Below, one piece after another: positions 35,044 through 44,149 of a DNA stretch of 44,521 nt. The stretch spans positions 1-44,521 of the forward strand of contig DAORND010000015.1 in assembly GCA_035440755.1 (NCBI GenBank). Direction: 5' to 3'. The translations under genes and the position numbers were made by a program. A model generated the notes under the pieces. It saw only the letters and a program-made list of their open reading frames with translations, ran no database searches and had not been told where the DNA came from. The stretch comes from Aquimonas sp002352135 (GTDB lineage Bacteria > Pseudomonadota > Gammaproteobacteria > Xanthomonadales > Xanthomonadaceae). The number at the start of each line of letters is the position of its first letter. Within the stretch, counting starts at the first letter, position 1.

Positions 35044-35373
35044 ATGGGAATTCGCCTCACCGCATCGGCAATCGAGCGGGTTCGCGCCTTTCTGGACAAG
35101 GATCAGGCAGCGGTTGGCTTTCGTTTTGGGGTCAAACGGACCGGCTGCTCTGGTTGGGGCTACGTCGTGGAAGTCGCGCATGAGCGACGCCCGGACGATG
35201 CGGCGTTCGACGAGCAGGGCGTGGTGATTCTGGTCGATGCGGAAAGTCTTCCTTTGGTGGAAGGTACGGAGATCGACTTCCAGCGCCAGGGACTGAATCA
35301 ACAGTTCGTCTTCAACAACCCGCAGGCCGCTGCTGCCTGTGGCTGCGGCGAGAGCTTTACGACGGCCGCTTAA
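35044..35373 (+). CDS. IscA/HesB-family iron-sulfur cluster carrier
   Basis: A 109-residue A-type Fe-S carrier. The three conserved cysteines are present in K-R-T-G-C-S-G-W-G-Y and near the end in C-G-C-G-E-S-F. Length and the G-L-N-Q-Q-F-V-F-N-N-P-Q-A stretch match the IscA subgroup more than ErpA. The start has GGAGG about eight bases upstream. It stands alone, not in an isc or suf operon, divergent from asnS and upstream of the rpsF operon. It probably passes clusters to target proteins. I cannot decide between IscA and a related carrier. Confidence 0.92.
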   Translation: MGIRLTASAIERVRAFLDKDQAAVGFRFGVKRTGCSGWGYVVEVAHERRPDDAAFDEQGVVILVDAESLPLVEGTEIDFQRQGLNQQFVFNNPQAAAACGCGESFTTAA

Positions 35374-35395
35374 CCATCGCGGTCGTCGCGAGGCT

Positions 35396-35423
35396 TTTGT
35401 CAGCTTGATCGCAGTGCTACACT
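35396..35423 (+). promoter_or_regulatory. Predicted promoter of the rpsF operon
   Basis: An extended -10 element TGC-TACACT (35415-35423) is preceded by TTTGTC/TTGTCA at 35396-35402 with 15-16 base spacing. It lies about 100 bases before rpsF, leaving room for a leader where S6/S18 feedback is known in other bacteria. Confidence 0.45.
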
Positions 35424-35524
35424 TGCGAGCTGCCTGCGGGCAGACCTTGCCTCATCACCCTGTAAACGGGATCGGGAGGCTGCGAAGCGGCATGTCGCCG
35501 TTTCGTCATCCATAAGGAGTTTCC

Positions 35525-35926
35525 ATGCGTCATTACGAAATCGTGTTCATGGTCCATCCGGACCAGAGTGAGCAGGTTCCCGCCATGATCGAGCGTTACA
35601 AGACGCTGATTGAAGGCGACAAGGGTGCCATTCACCGTCTCGAAGATTGGGGGCGCCGTCAGTTGGCCTACCCGATCGAAAATCTCGTCAAGGCCCACTA
35701 CGTGCTGATGAACATCGAGTGTTCGCAGGGCGTGCTGGACGAGCTGGTTGCGGGTTTCCGCTTCAACGATGCCGTGCTGCGTCATCTGGTGCTGGTGCGT
35801 GACGAAGCCGTGACCGAGCAGTCGCTGATCATGAAGCAGAAGGACGAAAAGCCGGAGCGTCGCCGTCGTGATGACGACAGCGAAGTTGAGATGTCTGCCG
35901 ATCGTGGCAGTGACGAAGCGCTCTAA
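35525..35926 (+). CDS. rpsF: 30S ribosomal protein S6
   Basis: A 133-residue small-subunit protein. M-R-H-Y-E-I-V-F-M-V-H-P-D-Q-S opens it, followed by R-L-E-D-W-G-R-R-Q-L-A-Y-P-I and F-N-D-A-V-L-R-H-L. It has a charged C-terminal tail rich in R, D and E. S6 binds with S18 to the central domain of 16S rRNA. The ATG has AAGGAG a few bases upstream. rpsR follows after 15 bases, with no priB between them. Confidence 0.98.
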   Translation: MRHYEIVFMVHPDQSEQVPAMIERYKTLIEGDKGAIHRLEDWGRRQLAYPIENLVKAHYVLMNIECSQGVLDELVAGFRFNDAVLRHLVLVRDEAVTEQSLIMKQKDEKPERRRRDDDSEVEMSADRGSDEAL

Positions 35927-35941
35927 TTCCGGAGATTGACC

Positions 35942-36166
35942 ATGTCCAAGTTCTTCCGCCGCCGCAAGTTCTGCAAATTCACCGCCGAGGGCGTGACCGA
36001 GATCGATTACAAGGATCTCAACACTCTGCGTCAGTACATCACTGAAACCGGCAAGATCGTGCCGAGCCGCATCACGGGTACCAAGTCGAAGTACCAGCGC
36101 CAGCTGGCAACGGCTGTGAAGCGTGCGCGTTTCCTTGCGCTGATCCCCTATTGCGACAACCACTGA
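35942..36166 (+). CDS. rpsR: 30S ribosomal protein S18
   Basis: A 74-residue, strongly basic protein. F-F-R-R-R-K-F-C-K-F near the start, I-D-Y-K-D-L-N-T-L-R-Q-Y-I and P-S-R-I-T-G-T-K-S-K-Y-Q-R-Q-L are typical of S18. The ATG at 35942 follows GGAG by about eight bases; an ATG-like alternative two codons upstream adds only two residues. It works as a partner of S6 in the 30S subunit. Confidence 0.98.
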   Translation: MSKFFRRRKFCKFTAEGVTEIDYKDLNTLRQYITETGKIVPSRITGTKSKYQRQLATAVKRARFLALIPYCDNH

Positions 36167-36265
36167 GTCGCGAGTGCTGCTCGCTATGGGCAGCGTCGCG
36201 TTGATCATATTCGGACAGCCTGAAGGGCTGCGGCGTGAACGCGTCGCTAACGATTTGGAGTAGTT

Positions 36266-36715
36266 ATGAAGCTGATTCTGTTGCAGAAGGTCACCAATCT
36301 CGGTGGTCTCGGTGATCTGGTCGATGTGAAGCCCGGCTATGGCCGCAACTTCCTCGTTCCGCAGGGCAAGGCGGTCGCCGCGACGGCTGCCAACATTGCA
36401 TCGTTTGAAGCGCGTCGTGCCGAGTACGAGGCGCGTGCTCGCGAGTTGGCTGCAGGTGCGGATGCCCGCCGTGCGAAGTTCGAGGGTGCATCGGTGACGA
36501 TTGCTGCCAACGCGTCGACCGAAGGCAAGCTGTACGGCTCGGTGAGCACGCGTGACATCGCCGAAGCCTTCACGGCGGCAGGTTTGCCACTGCAGAAGAG
36601 CGAAGTGGTGATGGGCGAAGGCCCGATTCGCCGCACCGGCGAGTTCGATGTGGTTGTGCATCTGCACGCCGACGTCGAAGCCACGGTCAAGGTCATCGTG
36701 GTACCCGAGGCCTGA
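36266..36715 (+). CDS. rplI: 50S ribosomal protein L9
   Basis: A 149-residue protein. The N-terminal domain has M-K-L-I-L-L-Q-K-V-T-N-L-G-G-L-G-D and the G-Y-G-R-N-F-L-V-P-Q-G-K-A signature. A long helix (about 40-75) links it to the C-terminal domain with G-K-L-Y-G-S-V-S-T-R-D-I. L9 binds the base of the L1 stalk. A 99-base space separates it from rpsR with no visible terminator, so the three ribosomal genes form one unit, closed by a hairpin at 36739. Confidence 0.98.
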   Translation: MKLILLQKVTNLGGLGDLVDVKPGYGRNFLVPQGKAVAATAANIASFEARRAEYEARARELAAGADARRAKFEGASVTIAANASTEGKLYGSVSTRDIAEAFTAAGLPLQKSEVVMGEGPIRRTGEFDVVVHLHADVEATVKVIVVPEA

Positions 36716-36738
36716 TAGTTCGCTGCGAACCGCGTTCG

Positions 36739-36775
36739 GAAATGGGCACCTTAGGGTGCCCATTTCATTTGTTTG
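36739..36775 (+). terminator. Rho-independent terminator after rplI
   Basis: A 12-base stem GAAATGGGCACC (36739-36750) and GGTGCCCATTTC (36755-36766) with a four-base loop, followed by ATTTGTTTG. Confidence 0.85.
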
Positions 36776-36831
36776 CCCGCCTTCTGGCTCTCCCCACTAT
36801 CATTCACTCTCCATTCCGACACTGAGCATCC

Positions 36832-38253
36832 ATGACCTCTCCCGGCAACGGACGCCGCCAGGACCGTGATCGCGCGATCCGGCAGGACGAACATCGCGGT
36901 GATGCCTTGCGCATTCCGCCGCACTCGATGGAGGCAGAGCAGGCCGTTCTCGGTGGCCTGATGCTGAGCACCCAGGCATGGGACACGGTCGCCGACCGAC
37001 TGCGAGAGGAAGACTTCTACCGGCGCGACCATCAGTTGATCTTTCGGGCCATCGCGACGCTCGCCGAGGAAAGTCGGCCTTGTGACGCGGTCACGCTGGG
37101 TGAATGGCTGGAGAATCAAGGCTTGGCCGCGGAGTTGGGCGGCGGCGCCTACATACTGGAACTGGCTTCGACGACGCCCAGTGCGGCGAATGTGGCCGCA
37201 TACGCGGACATCGTTCGTGAAAAATCGATTCTTCGCCAGCTGATCGACGTCGGCACGGCGATTGCCAGCGATGGGTTTCAGCCGGAGGGGCGGTCTTCGC
37301 GCGATCTGCTGGAGCAGGCGGAACAGCAGGTGTTCCGAATCGCCGAAGCAGGCAGTCGATCAAGACAGGGATTCCAGTCCTTGCGCGACGCCGTCAAAGA
37401 CGCCTTCCGTCTGCTGCAGGAACGCTATACCAACAAGGCGGCGGTGACCGGGTTGCCGACCGGCTTCATCGATTTTGACCAGCAGACCGCCGGCTTGCAG
37501 CCATCTGACCTGATCATTCTCGCCGCCCGTCCTGCGATGGGTAAGACGTCGTTGGCGCTCAACATTGCCGAGTACGCGGCGATCAAGTCAGGTCGCGCGG
37601 CGGCGGTGTTCTCGATGGAAATGTCGGCTTCCCAGCTGGCCTTTCGTCTGATCTCTTCGCTGGGTCGCATCAATCAGCAACATCTGCGCACCGGGCAGTT
37701 GGAGGACGAGGATTGGCCGCGTGTCAGTCATGCCATCACGATGCTGTCAGAAGCCAAGATCTTCATTGACGACACCCCCGCATTGTCGCCGACCGAGCTA
37801 CGCGCACGCTGCCGCCGTCTGGCGCGCGATCAAGGTGGGCTGGGACTGGTGGTGATCGACTACCTGCAATTGATGCAGGTGCCCGGCAATCGCGAGAACC
37901 GTGCCACGGAAATTTCAGAAATCTCACGCAGCTTGAAGGCCCTTGCCAAAGAGCTGAATGTCCCCGTGATTGCTCTCTCCCAGTTGAATCGATCCTTGGA
38001 AAGCCGTACTGACAAGCGTCCGGTAATGGCGGATCTGCGTGAATCCGGCGCCATAGAGCAGGATGCTGACATGATCCTGTTCATCTATCGCGACGAGTAC
38101 TACAACAAAGAGTCGGGCGAAAAAGGCGTCGCCGAGGTCATCATCGGCAAGAACCGCCACGGTCCGACCAACACCATCAAGCTGGCCTTTCAGGGGCAAT
38201 ACACTCGCTTCGACAATCTGGCGACGGGCGCGTATTCCGGGAGTTTCGAGTGA
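36832..38253 (+). CDS. dnaB: Replicative DNA helicase DnaB
   Basis: A 473-residue hexameric 5'-3' helicase. The N-terminal domain has I-P-P-H-S-M-E-A-E-Q-A-V-L-G-G-L. The RecA-type motor has Walker A R-P-A-M-G-K-T-S, Walker B L-V-V-I-D-Y-L-Q-L-M, S-R-S-L-K-A-L-A-K-E-L and the DnaB end K-N-R-H-G-P-T. It unwinds DNA at the replication fork. No intein is present. It shares four bases (GTGA) with the start of alr, so the pair is translationally coupled. Confidence 0.98.
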   Translation: MTSPGNGRRQDRDRAIRQDEHRGDALRIPPHSMEAEQAVLGGLMLSTQAWDTVADRLREEDFYRRDHQLIFRAIATLAEESRPCDAVTLGEWLENQGLAAELGGGAYILELASTTPSAANVAAYADIVREKSILRQLIDVGTAIASDGFQPEGRSSRDLLEQAEQQVFRIAEAGSRSRQGFQSLRDAVKDAFRLLQERYTNKAAVTGLPTGFIDFDQQTAGLQPSDLIILAARPAMGKTSLALNIAEYAAIKSGRAAAVFSMEMSASQLAFRLISSLGRINQQHLRTGQLEDEDWPRVSHAITMLSEAKIFIDDTPALSPTELRARCRRLARDQGGLGLVVIDYLQLMQVPGNRENRATEISEISRSLKALAKELNVPVIALSQLNRSLESRTDKRPVMADLRESGAIEQDADMILFIYRDEYYNKESGEKGVAEVIIGKNRHGPTNTIKLAFQGQYTRFDNLATGAYSGSFE

Positions 38254-39335
38254 GTCGAGCGACTTGCGCGACGATTCATCTGGATGCGTTGCGCCACAAC
38301 CTGAAAACGTTACGACAGAAGGCACCACACAGTCAGGTCATGGCCGTGGTCAAGGCCGATGGTTATGGCCATGGATTGGAGCGTGTCGCGCGCGCACTCT
38401 CGGACGCCGACGCCTTTGGTGTCGCGGCGCTGGACGACGCGCAACGCCTCAGAGCGGCGGGCCATCGGCAGCGTGTCGTGCTGCTCTCAGGGCCGGATGA
38501 AGCCGCGGATATCCCGGTTCTGCGCGATCTGGATGTCGATGCCGTGATTCACCATCCCAGTCAGCTGGCATGGCTGGAACACGCCGCAGCAGGACCTCCA
38601 TTGCGCGTCTGGCTGAAGATCGATACGGGCATGGGGCGGCTGGGTTTTCCGCTGGCTGAAGCCGTGGACATACATCGCCGATTGCGCAACTGTCCCGCAG
38701 TGCAGAAAGACATCGTCTGCATGACCCATTTTGCGCGCTCGGATGAATTTGGCGAGTCGATGACGCACGAGCAAATCCAGCGTTTCGAAGCCTGTCTGCA
38801 GGGTGTGCCGGGCGAGCGGTCGTTGGCAAACTCCGCAGCAGTCATCGGATGGCCCGCTTCACACTCCAATTGGATCCGCCCGGGTGGCGCGCTGTATGGC
38901 TTGTCCTCGGTGGACGGGCGCAGCGGGACTGATCTGGGATTACGTCCAGCGATGACGTTGTCGACGCGTCTGATTGCTGACAAGCGGATCGAGGCGGGCG
39001 ATTCGGTGGGCTACGGTGCGGGGTTTGTCGCTCAGCGGTCGATGCGGATCGGCATCGCGGCGATCGGCTATGGCGACGGCTATCCGCGCCTGGCTGGCAC
39101 AGGCACACCCATTCTCGTCAATGGCCGTCGCACCATGCTGGTTGGGCGCGTGTCGATGGACCTGTTGGCGCTTGACCTCAGTGACATGCCAGAGGCGCGA
39201 GTTGGCGACCCTGTGGTGGCATGGGGCGAAGGTCTGCCGATCGAGGAAGTGGCCGCTCGAGCAGGCACCATCGGCTATGAATTGGCGTGCGGAATTACGC
39301 GTCGCGTGCGCTTTCAGGAAGTCGATTCGCGCTGA
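38250..39335 (+). CDS. alr: Alanine racemase
   Basis: A 361-residue PLP enzyme that interconverts L- and D-alanine for peptidoglycan. The PLP lysine is in A-V-V-K-A-D-G-Y-G-H-G and the second catalytic Tyr in S-V-G-Y-G-A-G. R-V-S-M-D and G-Y-G-D-G-Y-P-R in the C-terminal barrel domain also match. The start is GTG at 38250, overlapping the dnaB stop as GTGA, a common dnaB-alr arrangement in gammaproteobacteria. Length is normal. Confidence 0.97.
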   Translation: MSRATCATIHLDALRHNLKTLRQKAPHSQVMAVVKADGYGHGLERVARALSDADAFGVAALDDAQRLRAAGHRQRVVLLSGPDEAADIPVLRDLDVDAVIHHPSQLAWLEHAAAGPPLRVWLKIDTGMGRLGFPLAEAVDIHRRLRNCPAVQKDIVCMTHFARSDEFGESMTHEQIQRFEACLQGVPGERSLANSAAVIGWPASHSNWIRPGGALYGLSSVDGRSGTDLGLRPAMTLSTRLIADKRIEAGDSVGYGAGFVAQRSMRIGIAAIGYGDGYPRLAGTGTPILVNGRRTMLVGRVSMDLLALDLSDMPEARVGDPVVAWGEGLPIEEVAARAGTIGYELACGITRRVRFQEVDSR

Positions 39336-39775
39336 ATCACTGGCCAACGCGTTGAGACACGCTGCGCGCAATCGTCGGGTCAATAGCGTCGCATACACAC
39401 GCACGTCGTTGAGCAGGGGTTCGGAGTTTTCGAGTCCACATCGAAGTCAGCACGATTCGTGCAAGCTGAAGCACGCGCCATTGACGCGTGCGCAGAGCCT
39501 CTGGCTCTCGATGGTTCGCGTGCATCGCAGGATTCTGCAGGCACACGTACTCCAAGGCGCGTCAAAGTGTGTCATTCGGTCGCAGGCTCGGGGTGCCGTG
39601 CTCGGATTTCGCGTTCGAACTGTGCAGTCAGGACAAGACAGCTGGTCCGTATTTTGAAATACTCCGTGGGCTGTCGACTGCGCGGATTCCAGTCTTGGTC
39701 TGCTTTGCGCTTGATCAATCCTGGTCCGTTGCCCGCTACCTACACTTTGACCATCCAATCTGGAGCACTTGTCCA
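39336..39775. other. 440-base gene-free stretch between alr and the MBL-fold gene
   Basis: I see no convincing gene. Frames are open on both strands, but none has a ribosome site or known domain. Hairpins are GCACGCG/CGCGTGC (39471-39491) and AGAGCC/GGCTCT (39494-39508), neither with a T-run. It could hold a terminator for dnaB-alr, a promoter, or an untranslated RNA. Confidence 0.4.
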
Positions 39776-40546
39776 ATGTCCGTCGAGATTTTTTCCAGCG
39801 CCGATCACAAATGCGTGGTGTTTCCTGATCTGGTGCGAGGTGAGGACGGTGTGCAGGCAAATCAGTTTCTGGTGGTTCATGGCAAGCATTCCGCGCTGAT
39901 CGATCCAGGTGGTGCGCTGCTCTACACGCCACTGAATCTGGCGATTTCCCGCTACGTCCAGCCGCGTGAGCTGACCTATATCCTGGCCTCGCATCAGGAC
40001 CCTGACGTGATCGGTTCGGTGGATCGTTGGCTGCTTTACAGCGACTGCTCGATCGTCTGTTCCAAGCTGTGGGGGCGGTTCATTCCGCACAGCGTGCCGC
40101 ACTATCAGAAGGGTGCCGGTGGTGATCGCTACATGCTGGTGCCCGATGAGGGCATGGATATCCCGATGGGCGATATCAAGCTGCGTGCGCTGCCTGCGCA
40201 CTTCCTGCACTCGGTCGGCAATCTGAGCTTCTACGATCCCTACAGCAAGATCCTGTTTTCGGGCGACATCGGTGCCTCCCTGATCGCCGCTGGCACTGCC
40301 TACGAACCCGTTGAAGATTTCTCCAGCTTGGTCGGTCGCATGGAAGGCTTCCATCGTCGCTACATGGCGTCGAATCGGGTCACGCGTCTGTGGGTGCGCA
40401 TGGTTCGCCAACTGCCGATCGACATGATCGTTCCGCAGCATGGTCTGCCGATGAAGGGCAAGGCAGTGGCTGATTTCCTCAGTTGGTTGGAAGAGCTGGA
40501 GTGTGGCGTGGACCTGCTTGGGCCAGCGAACTACCGCATCAGCTGA
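39776..40546 (+). CDS. MBL-fold protein, oxygen-binding di-iron (ODP)-like
   Basis: A 256-residue metallo-beta-lactamase-fold protein. The ATG at 39776 begins where the conserved domain begins; the frame is open for 96 more codons upstream but those have no family pattern. Possible metal ligands are in S-H-Q-D-P-D (first His/Asp block), A-H-F-L-H-S, S-G-D-I-G and P-Q-H-G-L. The first block is H-x-D-x-D, not the H-x-H-x-D-H of hydrolases, so a di-iron site like that of flavodiiron or oxygen-binding di-iron proteins is more likely than hydrolase activity. No flavodoxin domain is fused. A strong terminator follows. Confidence 0.85.
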   Translation: MSVEIFSSADHKCVVFPDLVRGEDGVQANQFLVVHGKHSALIDPGGALLYTPLNLAISRYVQPRELTYILASHQDPDVIGSVDRWLLYSDCSIVCSKLWGRFIPHSVPHYQKGAGGDRYMLVPDEGMDIPMGDIKLRALPAHFLHSVGNLSFYDPYSKILFSGDIGASLIAAGTAYEPVEDFSSLVGRMEGFHRRYMASNRVTRLWVRMVRQLPIDMIVPQHGLPMKGKAVADFLSWLEELECGVDLLGPANYRIS

Positions 40547-40567
40547 TCAGTCACACGAGGAGCAACA

Positions 40568-40596
40568 AAAAACGGCACCCATCGGGTGCCGTTTTT
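40568..40596. terminator. Bidirectional Rho-independent terminator
   Basis: A 13-base perfect stem AAAAACGGCACCC (40568-40580) and GGGTGCCGTTTTT (40584-40596) with a three-base loop. The A-run on one side and T-run on the other serve both convergent genes (MBL-fold and ppsA). Confidence 0.9.
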
Positions 40597-40622
40597 GTTT
40601 GCCAGGGTAGAGATTGATCGGC

Positions 40623-43007
40623 TCAGTCACCGGCCTTTCTTGCGGCGACTTTGGCCAGTCGCAGCCAAGTGTCAACGACGGTGTCCGGATTGAGCGAGAC
40701 CGACTCGATGCCTTGTTCCATCAGCCATTCGGCAAGGTCCGGGTGATCCGACGGTCCTTGGCCGCAGATGCCGATGTACTTGCCCTTGGCGCGTGCGGTC
40801 TGAATCGCCATCGATAGCAGCTTCTTGACCGCGGGGTCGCGTTCGTCGAACAGCTTGGCAACGATGCCGGAGTCGCGATCCAGGCCAAGCGTGAGCTGGG
40901 TCAGATCGTTGGAACCGATCGAGAATCCGTCGAACAGGTCGAGGAACTCATCCGCCAGCAGCGCATTGGAGGGCACCTCGCACATCATGATGACCTTGAG
41001 TCCATTCTCGCCCTGTTTCAGGCCGTATTTTTCCAGGGTTTGCAGCACTTTGCGGCCTTCCTCCAAGGTGCGGACGAAGGGAATCATCACCCACGCGTTG
41101 GTCAGCCCCATCTCGTCGCGGACTTTCTTCATTGCCCGACATTCCAGGGCGAAACAGGCTTCGAACGAGGGATCAACGTAGCGACTGGCCCCACGGAAGC
41201 CGATCATCGGATTTTCTTCGTGTGGCTCATACGCCGTACCGCCCAGCAGATTGGCGTATTCGTTGGACTTGAAGTCCGAGAGGCGAACGATCACTGGATA
41301 GGGCGCAAAAGCAGCGGTCAGCGTGGCGATACCTTCGGCGAGACGATCCACATAGAAGCTGACCGGATCGGCATACCCAGCGATCAACGCATCGATCTTG
41401 CTGCGGATATCCGCCGGCTGCTTGCTGTATTCCAGCAATGCTTTGGGATGGATGCCGATCTGGCGGGCGATGACGAACTCCAGTCGCGCCAATCCAATTC
41501 CCTGATGGGGTAGCTGGGCAAAGTCGAACGCGCGTTCGGGGTTGCCGACGTTCATCATGATTTTCAGCGGTGCCTTGGGCATGTCGCCGAGATCGGTCAC
41601 GGTGTGTTCGAAGGGCAGGGCACCCGCATAGATATAGCCGGTGTCGCCTTCGGCACAGGACACCGTTACTTCGCTGCCGTCCGCGATCAAACTGGTGGCG
41701 TCACCGCAACCGACGACGGCGGGTACACCCAGTTCGCGCGCGATGATCGCGGCGTGACAGGTTCGTCCGCCGCGATTGGTGACAATGGCCGATGCGCGCT
41801 TCATCACCGGTTCCCAGTCGGGATCGGTCATGTCGGCGACAAGCACATCGCCCGGCTGCACGCGATTCATGTCCTTCAAGGAGCGAATGACCTTCGCCGT
41901 GCCGACGCCGATCTTGTGACCGATGGCGCGGCCTTCGGCCAGACGCTCGCTGCTTCCACTCAGGTGATAGCGCTCGATCTGGGTCGAGCTGCCACGGGAT
42001 TTCACAGTTTCCGGGCGCGCCTGAACGATGTAGAGCTTGCCGGTGATGCCGTCCTTCGCCCACTCGACGTCCATCGGACGGCCATAGTGCTGTTCGATGG
42101 TCAAGGCTTGGCGCGCCAACTCTTCGATGTCGTGGTCATTGATCGAGAAGCGCTGCCGCAGGTCTGCCGGCGTTTCTTCGATACGGACGCGCTCGCCGGG
42201 CTGATTCGAGTAGACCATGCGTTGCTGTTTGGCACCGATCTGCCGACGCAATACGGCGGGCTTGCCCTGCTTGAGGGTGTGCTTGTAGACGTAGAACTCA
42301 TCCGGATTGACGGCGCCTTGCACCACCATTTCGCCCAGTCCGTAGCTGGAGGTGATGAACACCACGTCACGAAAACCGGATTCGGTGTCCAGCGTGAACA
42401 GAACTCCGGAAGCGCCGACGTCTGAACGCACCATCAGTTGCACGCCCGCGGAAAGGAACACGTCCTCGTGCTTGAATCCATGATGCACGCGATAGGCGAT
42501 GGCACGGTCGTTGTAGAGACTGGCAAAGACTTCCTTGACCTTGTGCACGACTTCGTCAGCGCCGATGACGTTGAGAAACGTCTCCTGCTGACCCGCAAAC
42601 GAGGCATCCGGCAGGTCTTCGGCGGTGGCGGAAGAGCGCACCGCCACCGAGAGTTCGGCGCAGCCAGCCTCGCTGCTCATCTGCGCGTAGGCGCTGCGGA
42701 TGGCGCTATCCAGCGCGCCCGGCAGGGGCGCATCAATGACCCAGCCACGAATTTCCGCGCCCGCTTTCGTTAGCGCATCGACGTCTTCGACATCCAGCGT
42801 GGCGAGTTTCTGCTGGATTCGCTCAGCGAGCTGGTTTTCGGCAATGAACTCCTTGAACGCGGAGGCCGTGGTCGCAAAACCGCCGGGCACGGAAACGCCC
42901 AGTTGTGACAGGTGACCGATCATCTCGCCCAGCGAGGAGTTCTTGCCGCCGACCTGAGCCAGATCACCGAGGCGAAGTTCGTGGAGCCAAAGAATGTGCG
43001 CTTGCAA
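40623..43007 (-). CDS. ppsA: Phosphoenolpyruvate synthase
   Basis: A 794-residue enzyme making PEP from pyruvate and ATP for gluconeogenesis. The ATP-grasp domain opens with L-G-D-L-A-Q-V-G-G-K-N-S-S-L-G-E-M. The phosphohistidine domain has G-G-R-T-C-H-A-A-I-I-A-R-E-L-G with the catalytic His. The C-terminal TIM-like domain has F-S-I-G-S-N-D-L-T-Q-L-T-L-G and I-C-G-Q-G-P. I chose TTG at 43007: it has GGAGA about seven bases upstream and matches the usual family start and length (792 in E. coli). The frame is open upstream but not conserved. It is divergent from its regulator gene ppsR. Confidence 0.96.
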   Translation of the reverse strand: MQAHILWLHELRLGDLAQVGGKNSSLGEMIGHLSQLGVSVPGGFATTASAFKEFIAENQLAERIQQKLATLDVEDVDALTKAGAEIRGWVIDAPLPGALDSAIRSAYAQMSSEAGCAELSVAVRSSATAEDLPDASFAGQQETFLNVIGADEVVHKVKEVFASLYNDRAIAYRVHHGFKHEDVFLSAGVQLMVRSDVGASGVLFTLDTESGFRDVVFITSSYGLGEMVVQGAVNPDEFYVYKHTLKQGKPAVLRRQIGAKQQRMVYSNQPGERVRIEETPADLRQRFSINDHDIEELARQALTIEQHYGRPMDVEWAKDGITGKLYIVQARPETVKSRGSSTQIERYHLSGSSERLAEGRAIGHKIGVGTAKVIRSLKDMNRVQPGDVLVADMTDPDWEPVMKRASAIVTNRGGRTCHAAIIARELGVPAVVGCGDATSLIADGSEVTVSCAEGDTGYIYAGALPFEHTVTDLGDMPKAPLKIMMNVGNPERAFDFAQLPHQGIGLARLEFVIARQIGIHPKALLEYSKQPADIRSKIDALIAGYADPVSFYVDRLAEGIATLTAAFAPYPVIVRLSDFKSNEYANLLGGTAYEPHEENPMIGFRGASRYVDPSFEACFALECRAMKKVRDEMGLTNAWVMIPFVRTLEEGRKVLQTLEKYGLKQGENGLKVIMMCEVPSNALLADEFLDLFDGFSIGSNDLTQLTLGLDRDSGIVAKLFDERDPAVKKLLSMAIQTARAKGKYIGICGQGPSDHPDLAEWLMEQGIESVSLNPDTVVDTWLRLAKVAARKAGD

Positions 43008-43287
43008 GGGATGTCTCCAGATCGAGGGAAGCGGGGGCGCATCTTCACCATGGGGGAACGCCTGCAGTACGGCTGCAGGACGCTGCGAATTCCCCCTTTG
43101 CCTGAATGCAACCCTTTGCAATCAAAGGGATTCTGCGGTCGGGATCAAGGGCGCTGGGCAAACTGGCCGGGGGCGCGCAGTCACAAGGTGTTGCTGACCC
43201 CTTTATGATCGTCTCCACCGGCGCAGGGCACAAGGAAAATGCGCTAGGCCGATAGTCTGATTTGTGCACTGCGAAATGGAGGTTGGC

Positions 43288-44103
43288 ATGCGACGTCCCG
43301 TGTTTTACGTGTCTGACGGCACAGGCATTACGGCGGAAACCATCGGGCACAGCCTGTTGACGCAATTCGGCGACGTCGATGTCGAGACCCAACGCGTGCC
43401 CTTTGTCGACACTTACGACAAGGCGCAGCATGCTGCCGAGCGGATCAAGGCTGCGGGGCTTCGCACCGGACACCGTCCAATTGTGGTGAACACGGTCGTC
43501 GACGGCACCCTGACCGCCATCCTTGCCGAGAGCGGCGCGCTGATGCTTGACGTGTTCAATCCGTTCATCGCGCCCCTCGAACGCGAGCTCGGCCAGCCTC
43601 GGCAACCGCGCGTCAACCAGGCGCATGCCTTGGTGGACTTCAGTGCCTATGAAGCGCGAATCGATGCCACCAACTATGCCTTGACGCACGACGATGGCAT
43701 CGATGTGCGCTATGACGATGCCGACGTGATTCTGGTAGGGGTTTCGCGATCCGGAAAGACGCCGACCTGCCTGTACTTGGCCTTGCACTACGGGGTCAAG
43801 GCCGCCAACTATCCCTTGACTGATGACGATCTCGAAGCCGCCGAGTTGCCGCGCCGTCTACGTCCGCACCGACGCAAACTGTTTGCGCTGACGATCGATC
43901 CTGATCGATTGCGGCAGGTCCGTGAAGCGCGCAAGCCCGGTAGTCGCTACGCGACGCTGGAAACCTGTCGTCGGGAAGTGCAGGCAGGCGAGTCGCTGTT
44001 TAGACAGGAGGGCTTGCCCGTACTCAGCACCACGGCCACCTCGATCGAGGAAATCGCCAGCAAGGTGATGTCGACGCTGGGCATTGATCGCCACGCGTAC
44101 TGA
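43288..44103 (+). CDS. ppsR: Phosphoenolpyruvate synthase regulatory protein (bifunctional kinase/pyrophosphorylase)
   Basis: A 271-residue DUF299 protein. It opens R-R-P-V-F-Y-V-S-D-G-T-G-I-T-A-E-T and has a P-loop G-V-S-R-S-G-K-T-P-T around 151-160. It inactivates PEP synthase by ADP-dependent phosphorylation of a threonine and reactivates it by Pi-dependent removal. The ATG at 43288 has TGGAGG five bases upstream; a GTG at 43264 is less likely. It is divergent from ppsA across 280 bases, which must hold both promoters, though I cannot point to firm -35/-10 boxes. Confidence 0.95.
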   Translation: MRRPVFYVSDGTGITAETIGHSLLTQFGDVDVETQRVPFVDTYDKAQHAAERIKAAGLRTGHRPIVVNTVVDGTLTAILAESGALMLDVFNPFIAPLERELGQPRQPRVNQAHALVDFSAYEARIDATNYALTHDDGIDVRYDDADVILVGVSRSGKTPTCLYLALHYGVKAANYPLTDDDLEAAELPRRLRPHRRKLFALTIDPDRLRQVREARKPGSRYATLETCRREVQAGESLFRQEGLPVLSTTATSIEEIASKVMSTLGIDRHAY

Positions 44104-44149
44104 GTGCCTCACGACAGGGCCCCTCGCACTCGCGTGCTAGGCTGATGGC

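Noticed and set aside
35417..36763. A 448-codon open frame on the minus strand
   Set aside because: It is antisense to rpsF, rpsR and rplI, which are certain genes; the open frame is a by-product of GC-rich codon use.
39488..39775. A longer start for the MBL-fold protein (96 extra codons)
   Set aside because: The extra part has no family pattern and no ribosome site, and the conserved domain begins right after the ATG at 39776.
43008..43121. A longer start for phosphoenolpyruvate synthase
   Set aside because: The added 38 residues are not part of the family; the TTG at 43007 has a ribosome site and gives the expected length.
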